Shown here in pieces: positions 1 through 7,287 of a stretch of DNA of 44,523 nt. Both the position numbers and the translations under genes were made by a program. The notes below the pieces were generated by a model that saw nothing but the letters and a program-made list of their open reading frames with translations, was not told the DNA's origin and did not search any database. The DNA is from an uncultured Flavobacteriales bacterium (GTDB taxonomy: Bacteria > Bacteroidota > Bacteroidia > Flavobacteriales_D > Crocinitomicaceae). The DNA is taken from contig CAJXRM010000013.1 of the NCBI GenBank assembly GCA_913059205.1, forward strand, positions 1-44,523, given 5' to 3'. Positions within the stretch are counted from its first letter, which is position 1, and each line of letters opens with the position of its first letter.

Positions 1-46
1 TACACAGAGTAGATCGTCGGCAGCGTCAGATGTGTATAAGAGACAG
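1..46 (+). other. Untrimmed Nextera i5 sequencing adapter
   Basis: Positions 14-46 match the 33-nt Nextera read-1 transposase adapter, ending in the mosaic-end motif AGATGTGTATAAGAGACAG. Positions 6-13 read AGAGTAGA, which I recognise as an i5 index, and 1-5 are the tail of the P5 primer. This is library DNA, not genome. Genomic sequence starts at 47. Confidence 0.97.
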
Positions 47-993
47 GTGTAGAAGAAATCGTTCCTGAATTCTTGACATTGTTACACGGTGTAATTGACT
101 CTCCAGATATACCGTTAAACGTTTCTCGTTCATATTTACAAAGTGATGGTAACGTAAAGAAAATTTCCGCTCACATCACTAAAAAAGTAGCAGATAAATT
201 GGCTGAGATGTTCAAAAAAGATAGAGCCGATTTTGAGTCAAAATGGGAAGATTTGCAAGTGTTTGTTCAATATGGAACTTTGTCAGACGAGAAGTTTGCT
301 GAAAAGGCAAAATCATTTACGTTGATAAAGAATACAGATGGGAAATATTACACAATTGAGGAATTCAAAGAAAAAGTAGCAACACTTCAAACCAATAATA
401 CAGGCAAAGTTGTAATGCTTTATACGAATAATGCGGAAGAGCAATTTGGTTTTGTCGCTAAGGCAAAAGGTCGTGGATACGAAGTATTAGAATTAGATGG
501 ACCATTGGCTCCACATTGGATCGCTAAAATGGAACAAACTTTCGAAAGCATTGGATTTGTCAGAGTTGATGCAGATACCTTGGATAAATTAATTCAGAAG
601 GACGAAGAAATTCCGTCTAAATTATCGAAAGAGGATGAAGAGTTGCTAAAACCATTTTTTGAAGGTGCCGTGAATAAAGAAAAATTCACAATTCAATTTG
701 AAAGTATGAATTCAGATGATGCGCCAATTATTATAACACAACCGGAGTTTATCCGTCGAATGATGGAACAACAAAAAATGGGGGGCGGAGGCTTCATGGG
801 GGCTTTTCCAGAAATGCATAATTTAATGGTAAATGGAAATCACCCAAAGATCGAGTCAATATTAAAGGAAAAGTCAAAGAAATCAAAAGAACAAAAAGTA
901 AAGCAATTGACTGATATTGCACTACTTTCACAAGGACTTTTGAAAGGTGCAGACCTCAATAAGTTCATTGAACGAAGTATTGAATTAGTATAA
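47..993 (+). CDS. htpG: Chaperone HtpG (Hsp90 family), C-terminal part, 5' truncated
   Basis: This is the 3' half of the cytoplasmic ATP-dependent chaperone HtpG. The reading frame is open straight through the adapter junction; its first genomic codons read VEEIVPEF and continue with GVIDSPDIPLNVSRSYLQ, a hallmark of the Hsp90 middle domain. Roughly 314 residues are visible, covering the end of the middle domain and the C-terminal dimerisation domain. The N-terminal GHKL ATPase domain is missing because the contig ends, so the gene is probably intact in the genome. A Met/Gly-rich stretch (MMEQQKMGGGGFMGAFPEMH) lies in the C-terminal domain and resembles that of other Bacteroidota HtpG. The in-frame TTG at 73 is an internal Leu codon, not a start. 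A strong hairpin terminator follows the stop. Confidence 0.96.
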
Positions 994-1005
994 ATTAATA
1001 ACTAT

Positions 1006-1034
1006 CTGTCCGCAGTCATTCTGCGGACAGTTTT
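1006..1034 (+). terminator. Rho-independent terminator after htpG
   Basis: A perfect 10-bp stem (CTGTCCGCAG / CTGCGGACAG) with a 5-nt loop (TCATT) is followed by TTTT, starting 12 nt after the htpG stop. The next gene starts only 19 nt later at 1054, so that gene either relies on read-through or has a promoter overlapping this hairpin. Confidence 0.88.
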
Positions 1035-1053
1035 ATAAAAAGAATAGTGTAGC

Positions 1054-1833
1054 GTGTTTAAGTGGATTTTAGCTTTTGTTGGTTTTTTCTTACTTGGTAA
1101 GACTTTTTTAGGAGGAATGTTTGGTTTTTTTATTGGTTCGTTTATCGATAATTACCAAAGTGTTGTTGGGCGCGCGAAGCAACAGGCAAAAAGTGAAGGT
1201 CGCCAGTTTACACCGGAGGACTTATTTCAATTTTACCAACAACGGTCCACTACGAATGATGTTCCAACAATGTTAATGGCGTTGTCTGCAGCTGTAATGA
1301 AGGCTGATGGAAAAGTTCTTAAAGCAGAATTAGATTATGTTAAAGGGTTTTTTAATCAACAATTTGGAAATCAATTCTCTGGACAACACCTACAAACGTT
1401 AAAGCAGTTTTTAGATTCGAATGAAATTCCTTTACAACGAATTTGTCAAGATATTCGAATGCGCATGCAGCCTGAAGTGCGTGCACAACTCTTACACTAT
1501 TTATTTGGAATTGCAAAAGCGGATGGAGATGTTTCTTCATCAGAAATCAATGTGATTCAACAGATCTCACAAATGATGGGTGTTTCTTCATCTGATTTTG
1601 AAAGTGTGAAGAACATGTTTTATCGAAATGTTGATTCAGATTACAAAGTATTGGGAGTAGAGTCTGATGCAACGGATGAGGAAATTAAAAAAGCGTATCG
1701 TAAAATGGCAATTAAATTCCATCCAGATAAAGTCGCTCAAATGGGAGAAGAATACCAAAAAGGTGCGAAGGAAAAATTCCAGCAAATTCAAGATTCGTAT
1801 GATGCAATCAAAAAAAGAAGAGGATTTAAGTAA
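1054..1833 (+). CDS. TerB-domain and C-terminal DnaJ-domain membrane protein (DjlA-like)
   Basis: The 259-residue protein has an N-terminal hydrophobic segment (residues 1-28, with Gly-rich FLLGKTFLGGMFGFFIGSF). A TerB-like helical domain follows at about 65-185; it contains KADGKV and KADGDVSSSE, the paired acidic metal-site motifs of the family. A C-terminal J domain at about 195-255 keeps the HPD tripeptide (FHPDKV) needed to stimulate DnaK ATPase. This is the DjlA arrangement: membrane anchor, TerB, J domain. It is therefore likely an inner-membrane co-chaperone that recruits DnaK. The start is GTG at 1054, chosen because the hydrophobic anchor begins there and no nearby ATG preserves it. 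The gene sits between htpG and a convergent minus-strand gene and is separated from htpG by a terminator. Confidence 0.85.
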   Translation: MFKWILAFVGFFLLGKTFLGGMFGFFIGSFIDNYQSVVGRAKQQAKSEGRQFTPEDLFQFYQQRSTTNDVPTMLMALSAAVMKADGKVLKAELDYVKGFFNQQFGNQFSGQHLQTLKQFLDSNEIPLQRICQDIRMRMQPEVRAQLLHYLFGIAKADGDVSSSEINVIQQISQMMGVSSSDFESVKNMFYRNVDSDYKVLGVESDATDEEIKKAYRKMAIKFHPDKVAQMGEEYQKGAKEKFQQIQDSYDAIKKRRGFK

Positions 1834-1834
1834 A

Positions 1835-2509
1835 TCACTTTAAATGTGAAATTATTCCATTTGGGAAAAGTGCAAAAACCCCTGTCTTAATGTTTGCTTC
1901 TTTCAAAACTCTATTGGTCCAGCGATTGCAGGTCCTAAAAAGATGATAGGTTTCATTTGCTTCATAAAAATTATCATCAACCGAATATCCTCTTCCACTT
2001 ATCAATTCAACTAGGTTCCTTTTGGTTTTAAAGCTGTTTCTAATGTATTTCACCATTTTTAAATAATCTTTTTGATCCAAAAACACCTTTTTTCTAGTTT
2101 CAGATACCAAAGGTTCTCTTGAATATTTGACATGCATTGCCGTTGTACTTGGTAAAAAGGCGGCATTCAATGCCGTGGAAACTTTTAGCTCTGCCCAAGT
2201 CGGTGTATCTAAGAAAAATCCTTTATCTCCCCATCCAATCGTTATGAAATCAAAAGATTGATTATTCAGAAAGTCTTCTTTTGGAACAAAATCAAGCCAA
2301 TTAAATTCTTTTGTAATGGCAGGTAAACAAACATCGGTGTGAATTCCATTCGATTGTACATAAATGTATAAATCTCCGTTTTGCTTTAATTCACCTGTAG
2401 GAATTACAGCTCCGTACATCGCAATTGTTGCGTAAAAAAATAAAAATGCGACAAATGCTTCGAAAAACAATCCGATTTTCTGAATTGAGATTTTGGCCAG
2501 TTTCTTCAC
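1835..2509 (-). CDS. DUF2459 / TIGR02117 family membrane-anchored protein
   Basis: The 224-residue protein has one N-terminal transmembrane segment (about residues 10-33) and a globular domain recognised as DUF2459/TIGR02117. Diagnostic pieces are VQSNGIHTDVCLP, ITIGWGDKGFFLDTPTW and the C-terminal FRTCNRWTNRVLKEA. The family is found in many Gram-negative bacteria, sometimes near urease genes. Conserved His and Cys residues suggest an enzyme, possibly a papain-like/NlpC-type fold, but the activity is unknown. The start is GTG at 2509. It lies 5 nt after the stop of the upstream gene (2515-3378, same strand), so the two probably form an operon. The 3' end is 1 nt from the convergent TerB/DnaJ gene, with no hairpin between them. 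Confidence 0.8.
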   Translation of the reverse strand: MKKLAKISIQKIGLFFEAFVAFLFFYATIAMYGAVIPTGELKQNGDLYIYVQSNGIHTDVCLPAITKEFNWLDFVPKEDFLNNQSFDFITIGWGDKGFFLDTPTWAELKVSTALNAAFLPSTTAMHVKYSREPLVSETRKKVFLDQKDYLKMVKYIRNSFKTKRNLVELISGRGYSVDDNFYEANETYHLFRTCNRWTNRVLKEANIKTGVFALFPNGIISHLK

Positions 2510-2514
2510 TAAAA

Positions 2515-3378
2515 CTAAGGTTTAATTTTCCAAATTTTATCTGAGAATGGTAAGTATTCTGCAAGTGCGGCTGAGCCATACCACGTGTACAATTCCATTG
2601 ATAATAGATTGGCTTTAATGGCTGGGTCGGATTGAAGTAGCAATTCGGCTTCAGAAATTGTAGCAATATCTTGAAGAATGAATAATCCTCGAAAATCAGC
2701 GTCATTTTCTCCAAAAGGTCCAGCAACTATTAGTTTTCCTTCCTCAACCAATCTGTTGATGTTTTCTAAATGGCCTCTAAAGCTTTCATTGATGAACTTT
2801 TTATCCGTTGATTTATTCGTTCCAGATTTTAGAATTACAAAAATATAGCTTTTCATGCCGTAATCATCGGCACCAACGCGTTTGGCCAAGTCGGCATCGT
2901 AATTTGGGTTGGAAACGGAACTGTCTTTTTCTGAATTATGAATGTCTTGCTTTGTTATTTTGTAACTAAACCCTTTTTTCTTGCCATCAGAAACTTGCAC
3001 CTGATACGTATAGTTATCAATTTTTTTGTAAATGATTTTTTTTGGGAAATCATGTTTTTGATTTTCAAAAGTAAACGCACTGTCATTAGAAGTCAATTTA
3101 AAATCGACTCCTTTTCCCGAATTTTGTTTAAGAACTGAAGCGGTATAAACAATTTCTTTTCCTTGATTCTCGATATTGAGATATTCAGAAATTTCCATTT
3201 TTCCTTCCACAAGGTCATACGAAAAACCTTTGTAAGAAGAGTGATTTAGTTTATCCCATCGTTCATAGCTTTCTCTGCCGTCTATTTTCCATGTTCCTTC
3301 AATAAAATTACTTATGTCCAATTGCCCGAAACAACTAATTGACAGGAAAGTTAAGAGAAATATAAAAGTGTATTTCAT
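2515..3378 (-). CDS. Secreted DUF6265-like plus YCII domain fusion protein
   Basis: The 287-residue protein begins with a signal peptide (MKYTFIFLLTFLSISCFGQ, likely cut before the Gln, as is common in Flavobacteria). Residues about 22-145 look like the lipocalin-like DUF6265 domain (IEGTWKIDGRESYERW, and NQKHDFPKKIIYK). Residues about 175-280 are a YciI-related (YCII) alpha-beta barrel domain, with the conserved FRGHLENINRLVEEGKLIVAGPFG and ELYTWYGSAAL segments. YCII domains are usually small cytoplasmic proteins with a His/Asp pair, so an exported fusion is less common. The substrate is unknown. The gene is probably co-transcribed with the downstream DUF2459 gene. I saw no TAnnTTTG box in the short upstream region. 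Confidence 0.75.
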   Translation of the reverse strand: MKYTFIFLLTFLSISCFGQLDISNFIEGTWKIDGRESYERWDKLNHSSYKGFSYDLVEGKMEISEYLNIENQGKEIVYTASVLKQNSGKGVDFKLTSNDSAFTFENQKHDFPKKIIYKKIDNYTYQVQVSDGKKKGFSYKITKQDIHNSEKDSSVSNPNYDADLAKRVGADDYGMKSYIFVILKSGTNKSTDKKFINESFRGHLENINRLVEEGKLIVAGPFGENDADFRGLFILQDIATISEAELLLQSDPAIKANLLSMELYTWYGSAALAEYLPFSDKIWKIKP

Positions 3379-3447
3379 AGAATGAGATTTATATTAATTA
3401 TAACGAAACTACGGAAAATTACGAATAACAATTTGAGTGCGAAAATG

Positions 3448-3520
3448 TTACTTCACTTTACCAATGACAAGCATCGTTGGTTTCTTTGCTAGGTCGTACG
3501 CTTTTTCTCGCAATTTTTCA
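3448..3520 (-). pseudogene. Remnant of the 3' end of an RsmI-like methyltransferase gene
   Basis: Read on the minus strand, this stretch encodes LREKAYDLAKKPTMLVIGKVK followed by TAA. The C-terminus of the intact methyltransferase at 5945-6658 reads WREKAYDLAKKPTMFAIGKIQ followed by stop. I count 49 of 63 identical bases over the last 21 codons. Upstream in this frame a stop appears within about 12 codons, inside the 3' end of the neighbouring gene, so no complete gene remains. It is most simply the surviving tail of a paralogue or of a partial duplication. Confidence 0.75.
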
Positions 3521-3523
3521 CTT

Positions 3524-4762
3524 TTACAAAACGACTTGGAGTGAATCTCCTTCCATCAATTTCTTAACCTTTTCTAAGTAGATAGTGTTGTTTTTTTCAA
3601 GTTCCTTAACTGGGATAAAAGGTTTTCTGGTAATTGGAAATTCCTTCATCAACTCGCCACTATAATAGAACTCAAAGCATAGTCCACCAAAGGTGTAATC
3701 TTTTTCACCAATCTGGAAGGTAGATCCACCGGCTTTAGGATGCGCATTGGGTACGCTTTTTTCAAATCCAATGTTAAACAAGGTACCCAAAACTTCAGGT
3801 CTGTGCGAAATGTCATGACCAGCCGCAGTCCATTGTGAATAATACTGACGCAGCAGAAAACCTGTGTACAAATAAGAATAAAAGTGATCACCACCTTGAA
3901 TCAGTCGTTGGATTGTTTTATGCTTGTGTGCCTCAATAGAATCGACAATGAGCTCAGGAAAAGAGTCGTTGTAGTTCAAGCATTTTTCAAAATAATCACC
4001 TGGATAAAAAGGACTTCTCGTGTTTTTTAGATTGCGCTCGATTCTCATAGCAGTGTGTTCTAAAATACTGGTTACGCCATAGCCTCTACTATTGGGAAGA
4101 ATCACCCTACTAAATGGATATACATACTGCTTAAATTTTTCTCGTCCTGAATTGAACATACGAACCTGTTCACCAACGAGACACATAACAATAAGTCGTG
4201 ATTCAACTCCTGTAATACGCGAAACAGAATCGATCGCCGATTTATCTCTCAAAACAGCCTTGCTAAATTCATCCCAAACTTTGTAATTCGACCAAGCATA
4301 TACAGATTCATTTTTTCCTTTCTTCAGACTTTTTAATTTTTTCAATTCTTTCTGATAGGCCTTATTGTCTTTTAACATTAACGAAACAGCATCCAACATG
4401 CGGAGTCCAATGGTCGCATCCTGTGTAATTTCAAAGCTTGAATAGATGTTTCGAGCATCAACTGGTCTGTATTTCGCTAATACACCCAACTGTTGAAAAA
4501 ATTGGTCTTGTTGCCAAATCAAAGTTACACTATCCTGAAGTTGATCTTTTCCGTATTGATCAGCAAGCTCATCAAAATAACGATTATTAATATCAGTTGT
4601 CCCACTTTGATTGGTCCATTTGAAATGAACTGCCAATGCAGTGAAGATAAGGAAAGCTCCAAATATTGCTAACCCGTGAACAACAGTGAGGTAAGAAATC
4701 TTGAAGAATTTTCGAAACCTTCTTTTTTTAAATTTAATTTCAGATATTGGACTTTCCGACAT
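3524..4762 (-). CDS. Membrane-anchored protein, possible lysozyme-like (transglycosylase) fold, function unknown
   Basis: I do not recognise a named family for this 412-residue protein. It has a basic cytoplasmic N-terminus (KFKKRRFRKFFK) and one transmembrane segment at about 24-46; the rest would be periplasmic. Residues about 180-270 loosely resemble the lytic-transglycosylase core. TGVESRLIVMCLVGEQVRMF would be the helix with a catalytic Glu (E198), and SRGYGVTSILEHTAMRIERNL would be the SxG...TA segment. A later region (HDISHRPEVLGTLFNIGF, then GGLCFEFYYSGELM) looks like the closing part of such a hydrolase. The lysozyme assignment is inference from motif shape only. A promoter-like box lies at 4819-4826 on the minus strand. 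The gene ends 4 bp from the methyltransferase remnant. Confidence 0.6.
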   Translation of the reverse strand: MSESPISEIKFKKRRFRKFFKISYLTVVHGLAIFGAFLIFTALAVHFKWTNQSGTTDINNRYFDELADQYGKDQLQDSVTLIWQQDQFFQQLGVLAKYRPVDARNIYSSFEITQDATIGLRMLDAVSLMLKDNKAYQKELKKLKSLKKGKNESVYAWSNYKVWDEFSKAVLRDKSAIDSVSRITGVESRLIVMCLVGEQVRMFNSGREKFKQYVYPFSRVILPNSRGYGVTSILEHTAMRIERNLKNTRSPFYPGDYFEKCLNYNDSFPELIVDSIEAHKHKTIQRLIQGGDHFYSYLYTGFLLRQYYSQWTAAGHDISHRPEVLGTLFNIGFEKSVPNAHPKAGGSTFQIGEKDYTFGGLCFEFYYSGELMKEFPITRKPFIPVKELEKNNTIYLEKVKKLMEGDSLQVVL

Positions 4763-4818
4763 ACAAATTAATGCTTAAGTACATTTATTTTATTAATTCA
4801 AACTTCTCATTTATTGTG

Positions 4819-4826
4819 CAAAGTTA
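4819..4826 (-). promoter_or_regulatory. Candidate Bacteroidota -7 box (TAACTTTG) for the 4762 gene
   Basis: Read on the minus strand this is TAACTTTG, an exact match to the Bacteroidota -7 consensus TAnnTTTG, 56 nt upstream of the ATG. I see no clear TTG -33 element at the usual distance, so confidence is moderate. It is back to back with the plus-strand promoter at 4859-4888. Confidence 0.45.
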
Positions 4827-4858
4827 ATTTAAACTTACCTTAAGTTGATTATTTTTAA

Positions 4859-4888
4859 TTGACTTTTGATAAATGGTGATTATCTTTG
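4859..4888 (+). promoter_or_regulatory. Bacteroidota-type promoter (TTG-N19-TATCTTTG) for the LysM gene
   Basis: TTG at 4859-4861 and TATCTTTG at 4881-4888 are separated by 19 nt, matching the Bacteroidota primary-sigma consensus TTG-N~19-TAnnTTTG. The predicted transcription start near 4894 gives a leader of about 15 nt before the ATG at 4909. This is the best promoter match in the window. Confidence 0.7.
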
Positions 4889-4908
4889 TTGTGTAGTCAA
4901 TTTTTTAG

Positions 4909-5814
4909 ATGAAAATGTCCAGTTTTTTTTCTCTATATTTTTGTTTCATTCATTTCTTTGGGGTAATTGCTCATGAAGAGTTGGAAACATTTGTGCCTAT
5001 TGAAACGGGAGACGTAAAAGAAACCACGGCCCTACCTATTTTTCCGCGCATCGATAAAGATACAATCCAATTGGGTAAACACGATGAAATGATTTGTGAT
5101 TCTTACTGTGCAATGGGAAGATCATCTGTATATGATGCGTTGCATTCATTTAACCGTAGAAGATTCGATTATTTTGGTGGTTATATGAATGTAAAAGTGA
5201 ATGCAGCACTGGAGCGAGTAAGGAAAAAGGGATTTCCATCAGATATTAAGAAGCTTTATATAGAAATTGATCCATTGTCCTTGACTGTTTATTGGATTGC
5301 TGTTGTTGGTCCGAGTGAGGATGGAAAATGTTACGCTTGTATAGATAGTCGTGGTTCTGCAGGAGGTGGATTGTCGGCCGTAAATGGACAGATTTCTAGT
5401 ATGCATAGAGGATATCCTGCAATGCAACCTAAATTAATATTGGATTTTAACGAGGATGTCCTCCAATATTATGAGTGGGATGGTACATTATTACCTGAAC
5501 ACAAGAACTTTATCAATATTCGCCAGAAATTTTATAAGTACGCCACAGATTGTTATAGTGAAAAGACTAACTCAGTCATTGTTTCGTTAAACTATAAGAA
5601 TACGGGATATGATACTATAAACGATGGACATGGCTCTAGTAATATTCAAGCAAAAAAGGTGGTAAGTTCAAAAAGTAAAGTGTATAAGGTGAAATCGGGA
5701 GATACCTTGGGTCACATTGCTCAACGCTATCATACCAGCGTTTCTGCAATCAAGCGGCTAAATCATTTGAAGTCCGATAATATTAATATAGGACAGCTTT
5801 TGAAAATACCATGA
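4909..5814 (+). CDS. Secreted LysM-domain protein with an unassigned N-terminal domain
   Basis: The 301-residue protein has a signal peptide (about residues 1-21, ending near GVIAHEE) and a C-terminal LysM domain at about 258-301 (YKVKSGDTLGHIAQRY, then LKSDNINIGQLLKIP), which should bind peptidoglycan. The roughly 180-residue middle region has four Cys (in CDSYC, GKCYACIDSRGSAGGG, and a later one). I do not recognise it; SRGSAGGG could be a glycine-rich loop or active-site loop. A short Ser/Lys linker joins it to LysM. The start could be ATG 4909 or ATG 4915; 4909 fits the strong promoter just upstream. The gene is monocistronic, convergent with the RsmI-like gene and divergent from the putative lysozyme-like gene, so a cell-wall role for the pair is possible. 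Confidence 0.7.
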   Translation: MKMSSFFSLYFCFIHFFGVIAHEELETFVPIETGDVKETTALPIFPRIDKDTIQLGKHDEMICDSYCAMGRSSVYDALHSFNRRRFDYFGGYMNVKVNAALERVRKKGFPSDIKKLYIEIDPLSLTVYWIAVVGPSEDGKCYACIDSRGSAGGGLSAVNGQISSMHRGYPAMQPKLILDFNEDVLQYYEWDGTLLPEHKNFINIRQKFYKYATDCYSEKTNSVIVSLNYKNTGYDTINDGHGSSNIQAKKVVSSKSKVYKVKSGDTLGHIAQRYHTSVSAIKRLNHLKSDNINIGQLLKIP

Positions 5815-5944
5815 TAAGAATTGCTCCAGCAAGATGGGCAAAATTATTTTTTTCATCCCAATTGGCAATTTTCGTATAAAAAGAACCTGTTAACTTCGCG
5901 CCACTAATGGAAATTTGTAGATTCTACGTCTTAAAAACAAAGTT

Positions 5945-6658
5945 TTACTGAATTTTTCCTATCGCGAACATCGTAGGTTTCTTCGCCAAATCGTACGCTT
6001 TTTCTCGCCAATCTTTTACTGACATTGTTCGAATATCTTCTTGAGGGAGTGTGATGCTACTTGCAATACAGAGCATTGTCGTATCGGTTAATTCATTTAG
6101 TAAATCGTCCAGTACGTTCATATTTCTAAAGGGTGTATCCATAAACAAATGCGTGTAGCCAGTTCTTCGTGAATCACCTTCAAAGTCTTTTAAACGGTGA
6201 ATGCGATCTTTACGGTCTTTTGGTAAATAACCATGAAACGTAAATTCTTGTCCTGAAAAACCACTACCCATTAGCGCTAATAAAATAGATGACGGCCCAA
6301 CCAATGGCTGAACACGAATTCCGTGTTGATGTGCAATTCCAACAATAGAAGCGCCAGGATCAGCAACTCCAGGACAGCCTGCATCAGACATAACACCTAT
6401 GTTTTGACCTTTTAAAGCAGGTTGGATATAACCAATTAAATCGCTTGCAGGAGTTTTTTTATTGAGAATATAAAAAGTTGAATCATCTATTGGGAAAGTA
6501 CGGTCAAGTTTTCTTAGAAATCTACGTGCCGACTTTACATCTTCCACAATAAAAATTCTCAATTCAATAATCCATGAGCGTACATCTTCTGGAATTAAAT
6601 CGCTGGTTGTTTCTCCTCCAAGCGTTGTTGGAATCATTAATAAGTTTCCTGTTGCCAT
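5945..6658 (-). CDS. RsmI-like SAM-dependent methyltransferase (tetrapyrrole methylase fold, COG0313)
   Basis: The 237-residue protein has the two-lobed tetrapyrrole-methylase fold used by RsmI, which 2'-O-methylates C1402 of 16S rRNA. Signature segments are FIVEDVKSARRFLRKL (RsmI AEDTRxTRxLL), VMSDAGCPGVADPG (SDAGxPGxSDPG), VGPSSILLALMGSG (PGPSAxxxALxxSG) and TFHGYLPKDRKDR. It is shorter than RsmI (about 280) and its N-terminus lacks the usual PTPIGNLxD, reading LLMIPTTLGG instead. It is probably the second, divergent COG0313 paralogue that many Bacteroidota carry, so I do not assign rsmI. Its ATG shares one base with the TAA of the upstream phosphatase gene, implying translational coupling. 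A remnant of a related 3' end lies at 3448-3520. Confidence 0.83.
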   Translation of the reverse strand: MATGNLLMIPTTLGGETTSDLIPEDVRSWIIELRIFIVEDVKSARRFLRKLDRTFPIDDSTFYILNKKTPASDLIGYIQPALKGQNIGVMSDAGCPGVADPGASIVGIAHQHGIRVQPLVGPSSILLALMGSGFSGQEFTFHGYLPKDRKDRIHRLKDFEGDSRRTGYTHLFMDTPFRNMNVLDDLLNELTDTTMLCIASSITLPQEDIRTMSVKDWREKAYDLAKKPTMFAIGKIQ

Positions 6659-7116
6659 TATTTTAATCTTTTTTCAAGGAGTGCATTTGTTGCTTCATCC
6701 AGTAAATTATACACGTCAATAAATCCTTGATTGCCTCCAAAGTAAGGGTCTGGAACTTCTAAATCGCGATTTGGATGTAATTCATTCAACATTAAATGCA
6801 CTTTTGACCTTTCTTCATCAGAATTTGCCAAAGCTAGTACATTTGAGTAGTTGCTTTTATCCATCACAAAAATCAAATCAAATTCTGTGAAATCCGATTT
6901 ACGAAATTGTCTTGCTTTCAAGTTATTTATGTTCAGTCCCATTTTACTTGCAGTTGCCCTCATTCGCGTATCCGGCGACTGGCCAGCATGATGATTAGAT
7001 GTTCCAGCAGAATCAACTACCACATCTAAATTAAAGGCGTTCACTTTTTCACGCAGCAATCCTTCGGCTAAAGGTGAACGGCAAATGTTTCCTAAACAAA
7101 CCATGAGTATTTTCAT
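6658..7116 (-). CDS. Low-molecular-weight protein-tyrosine phosphatase
   Basis: The protein has 152 residues from the ATG at 7116. It begins MKILMVCLGNICRSPLAEG, carrying the CxxNxCRSP P-loop (C(X)5R) of LMW phosphatases, including the catalytic Cys and Arg. The general acid Asp is in EVPDPYFGG (the DPY motif) near residue 118. The length is typical for the family. Such enzymes dephosphorylate Tyr or Arg phosphoproteins, or act with capsule tyrosine kinases; no kinase is visible here. An in-frame extension to 7164 (MNEYLELINLLCYFCI) was rejected because the conserved strand begins at 7116. TATTTTTG (7128-7121, minus strand) fits a -7 box, which would give an almost leaderless mRNA. The stop overlaps the ATG of the RsmI-like gene. 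Confidence 0.9.
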   Translation of the reverse strand: MKILMVCLGNICRSPLAEGLLREKVNAFNLDVVVDSAGTSNHHAGQSPDTRMRATASKMGLNINNLKARQFRKSDFTEFDLIFVMDKSNYSNVLALANSDEERSKVHLMLNELHPNRDLEVPDPYFGGNQGFIDVYNLLDEATNALLEKRLK

Positions 7117-7190
7117 AATACAAAAATAGCATAGCAAATTAATTAATTCTAAATATTCATTCAAAAGGGGGGATTAGCAGTACTAAAACG

Positions 7191-7204
7191 AGTGAATATT
7201 CATT
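7191..7204. promoter_or_regulatory. Palindromic motif AGTGAATATTCATT (copy 1, upstream of rpoD)
   Basis: The 10-bp perfect palindrome TGAATATTCA (7193-7202) lies between the divergent phosphatase and rpoD genes, ending 84 nt before the rpoD ATG. The same 14-mer recurs at 28304-28317, and the palindrome again at 33130-33139. Copies 1 and 2 stay similar for about 30 bp (both continue nnTTATnnTTTTTT). A near copy (AAATATTCATT) lies at 7151-7161. Confidence 0.4.
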
Positions 7205-7287
7205 TGTTATGATTTTTTACGAAAAATTACCCAACGAAACAACTATTTGAGCGTTATTAGAAGTAGTAGGGATATAAACAATTTTGT

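Noticed and set aside
2391..2726. 111-codon minus-strand frame overlapping two real genes
   Set aside because: Entirely inside the DUF2459 and DUF6265/YCII genes in another frame, with no recognisable domain.
5834..5893. Short plus-strand ORF starting MGKIIFFIPIGN, resembling the N-terminus of RsmI (PTPIGNL), next to the intact RsmI-like gene
   Set aside because: Only about six matching residues, 19 codons in all, opposite strand and no further similarity; most likely chance.
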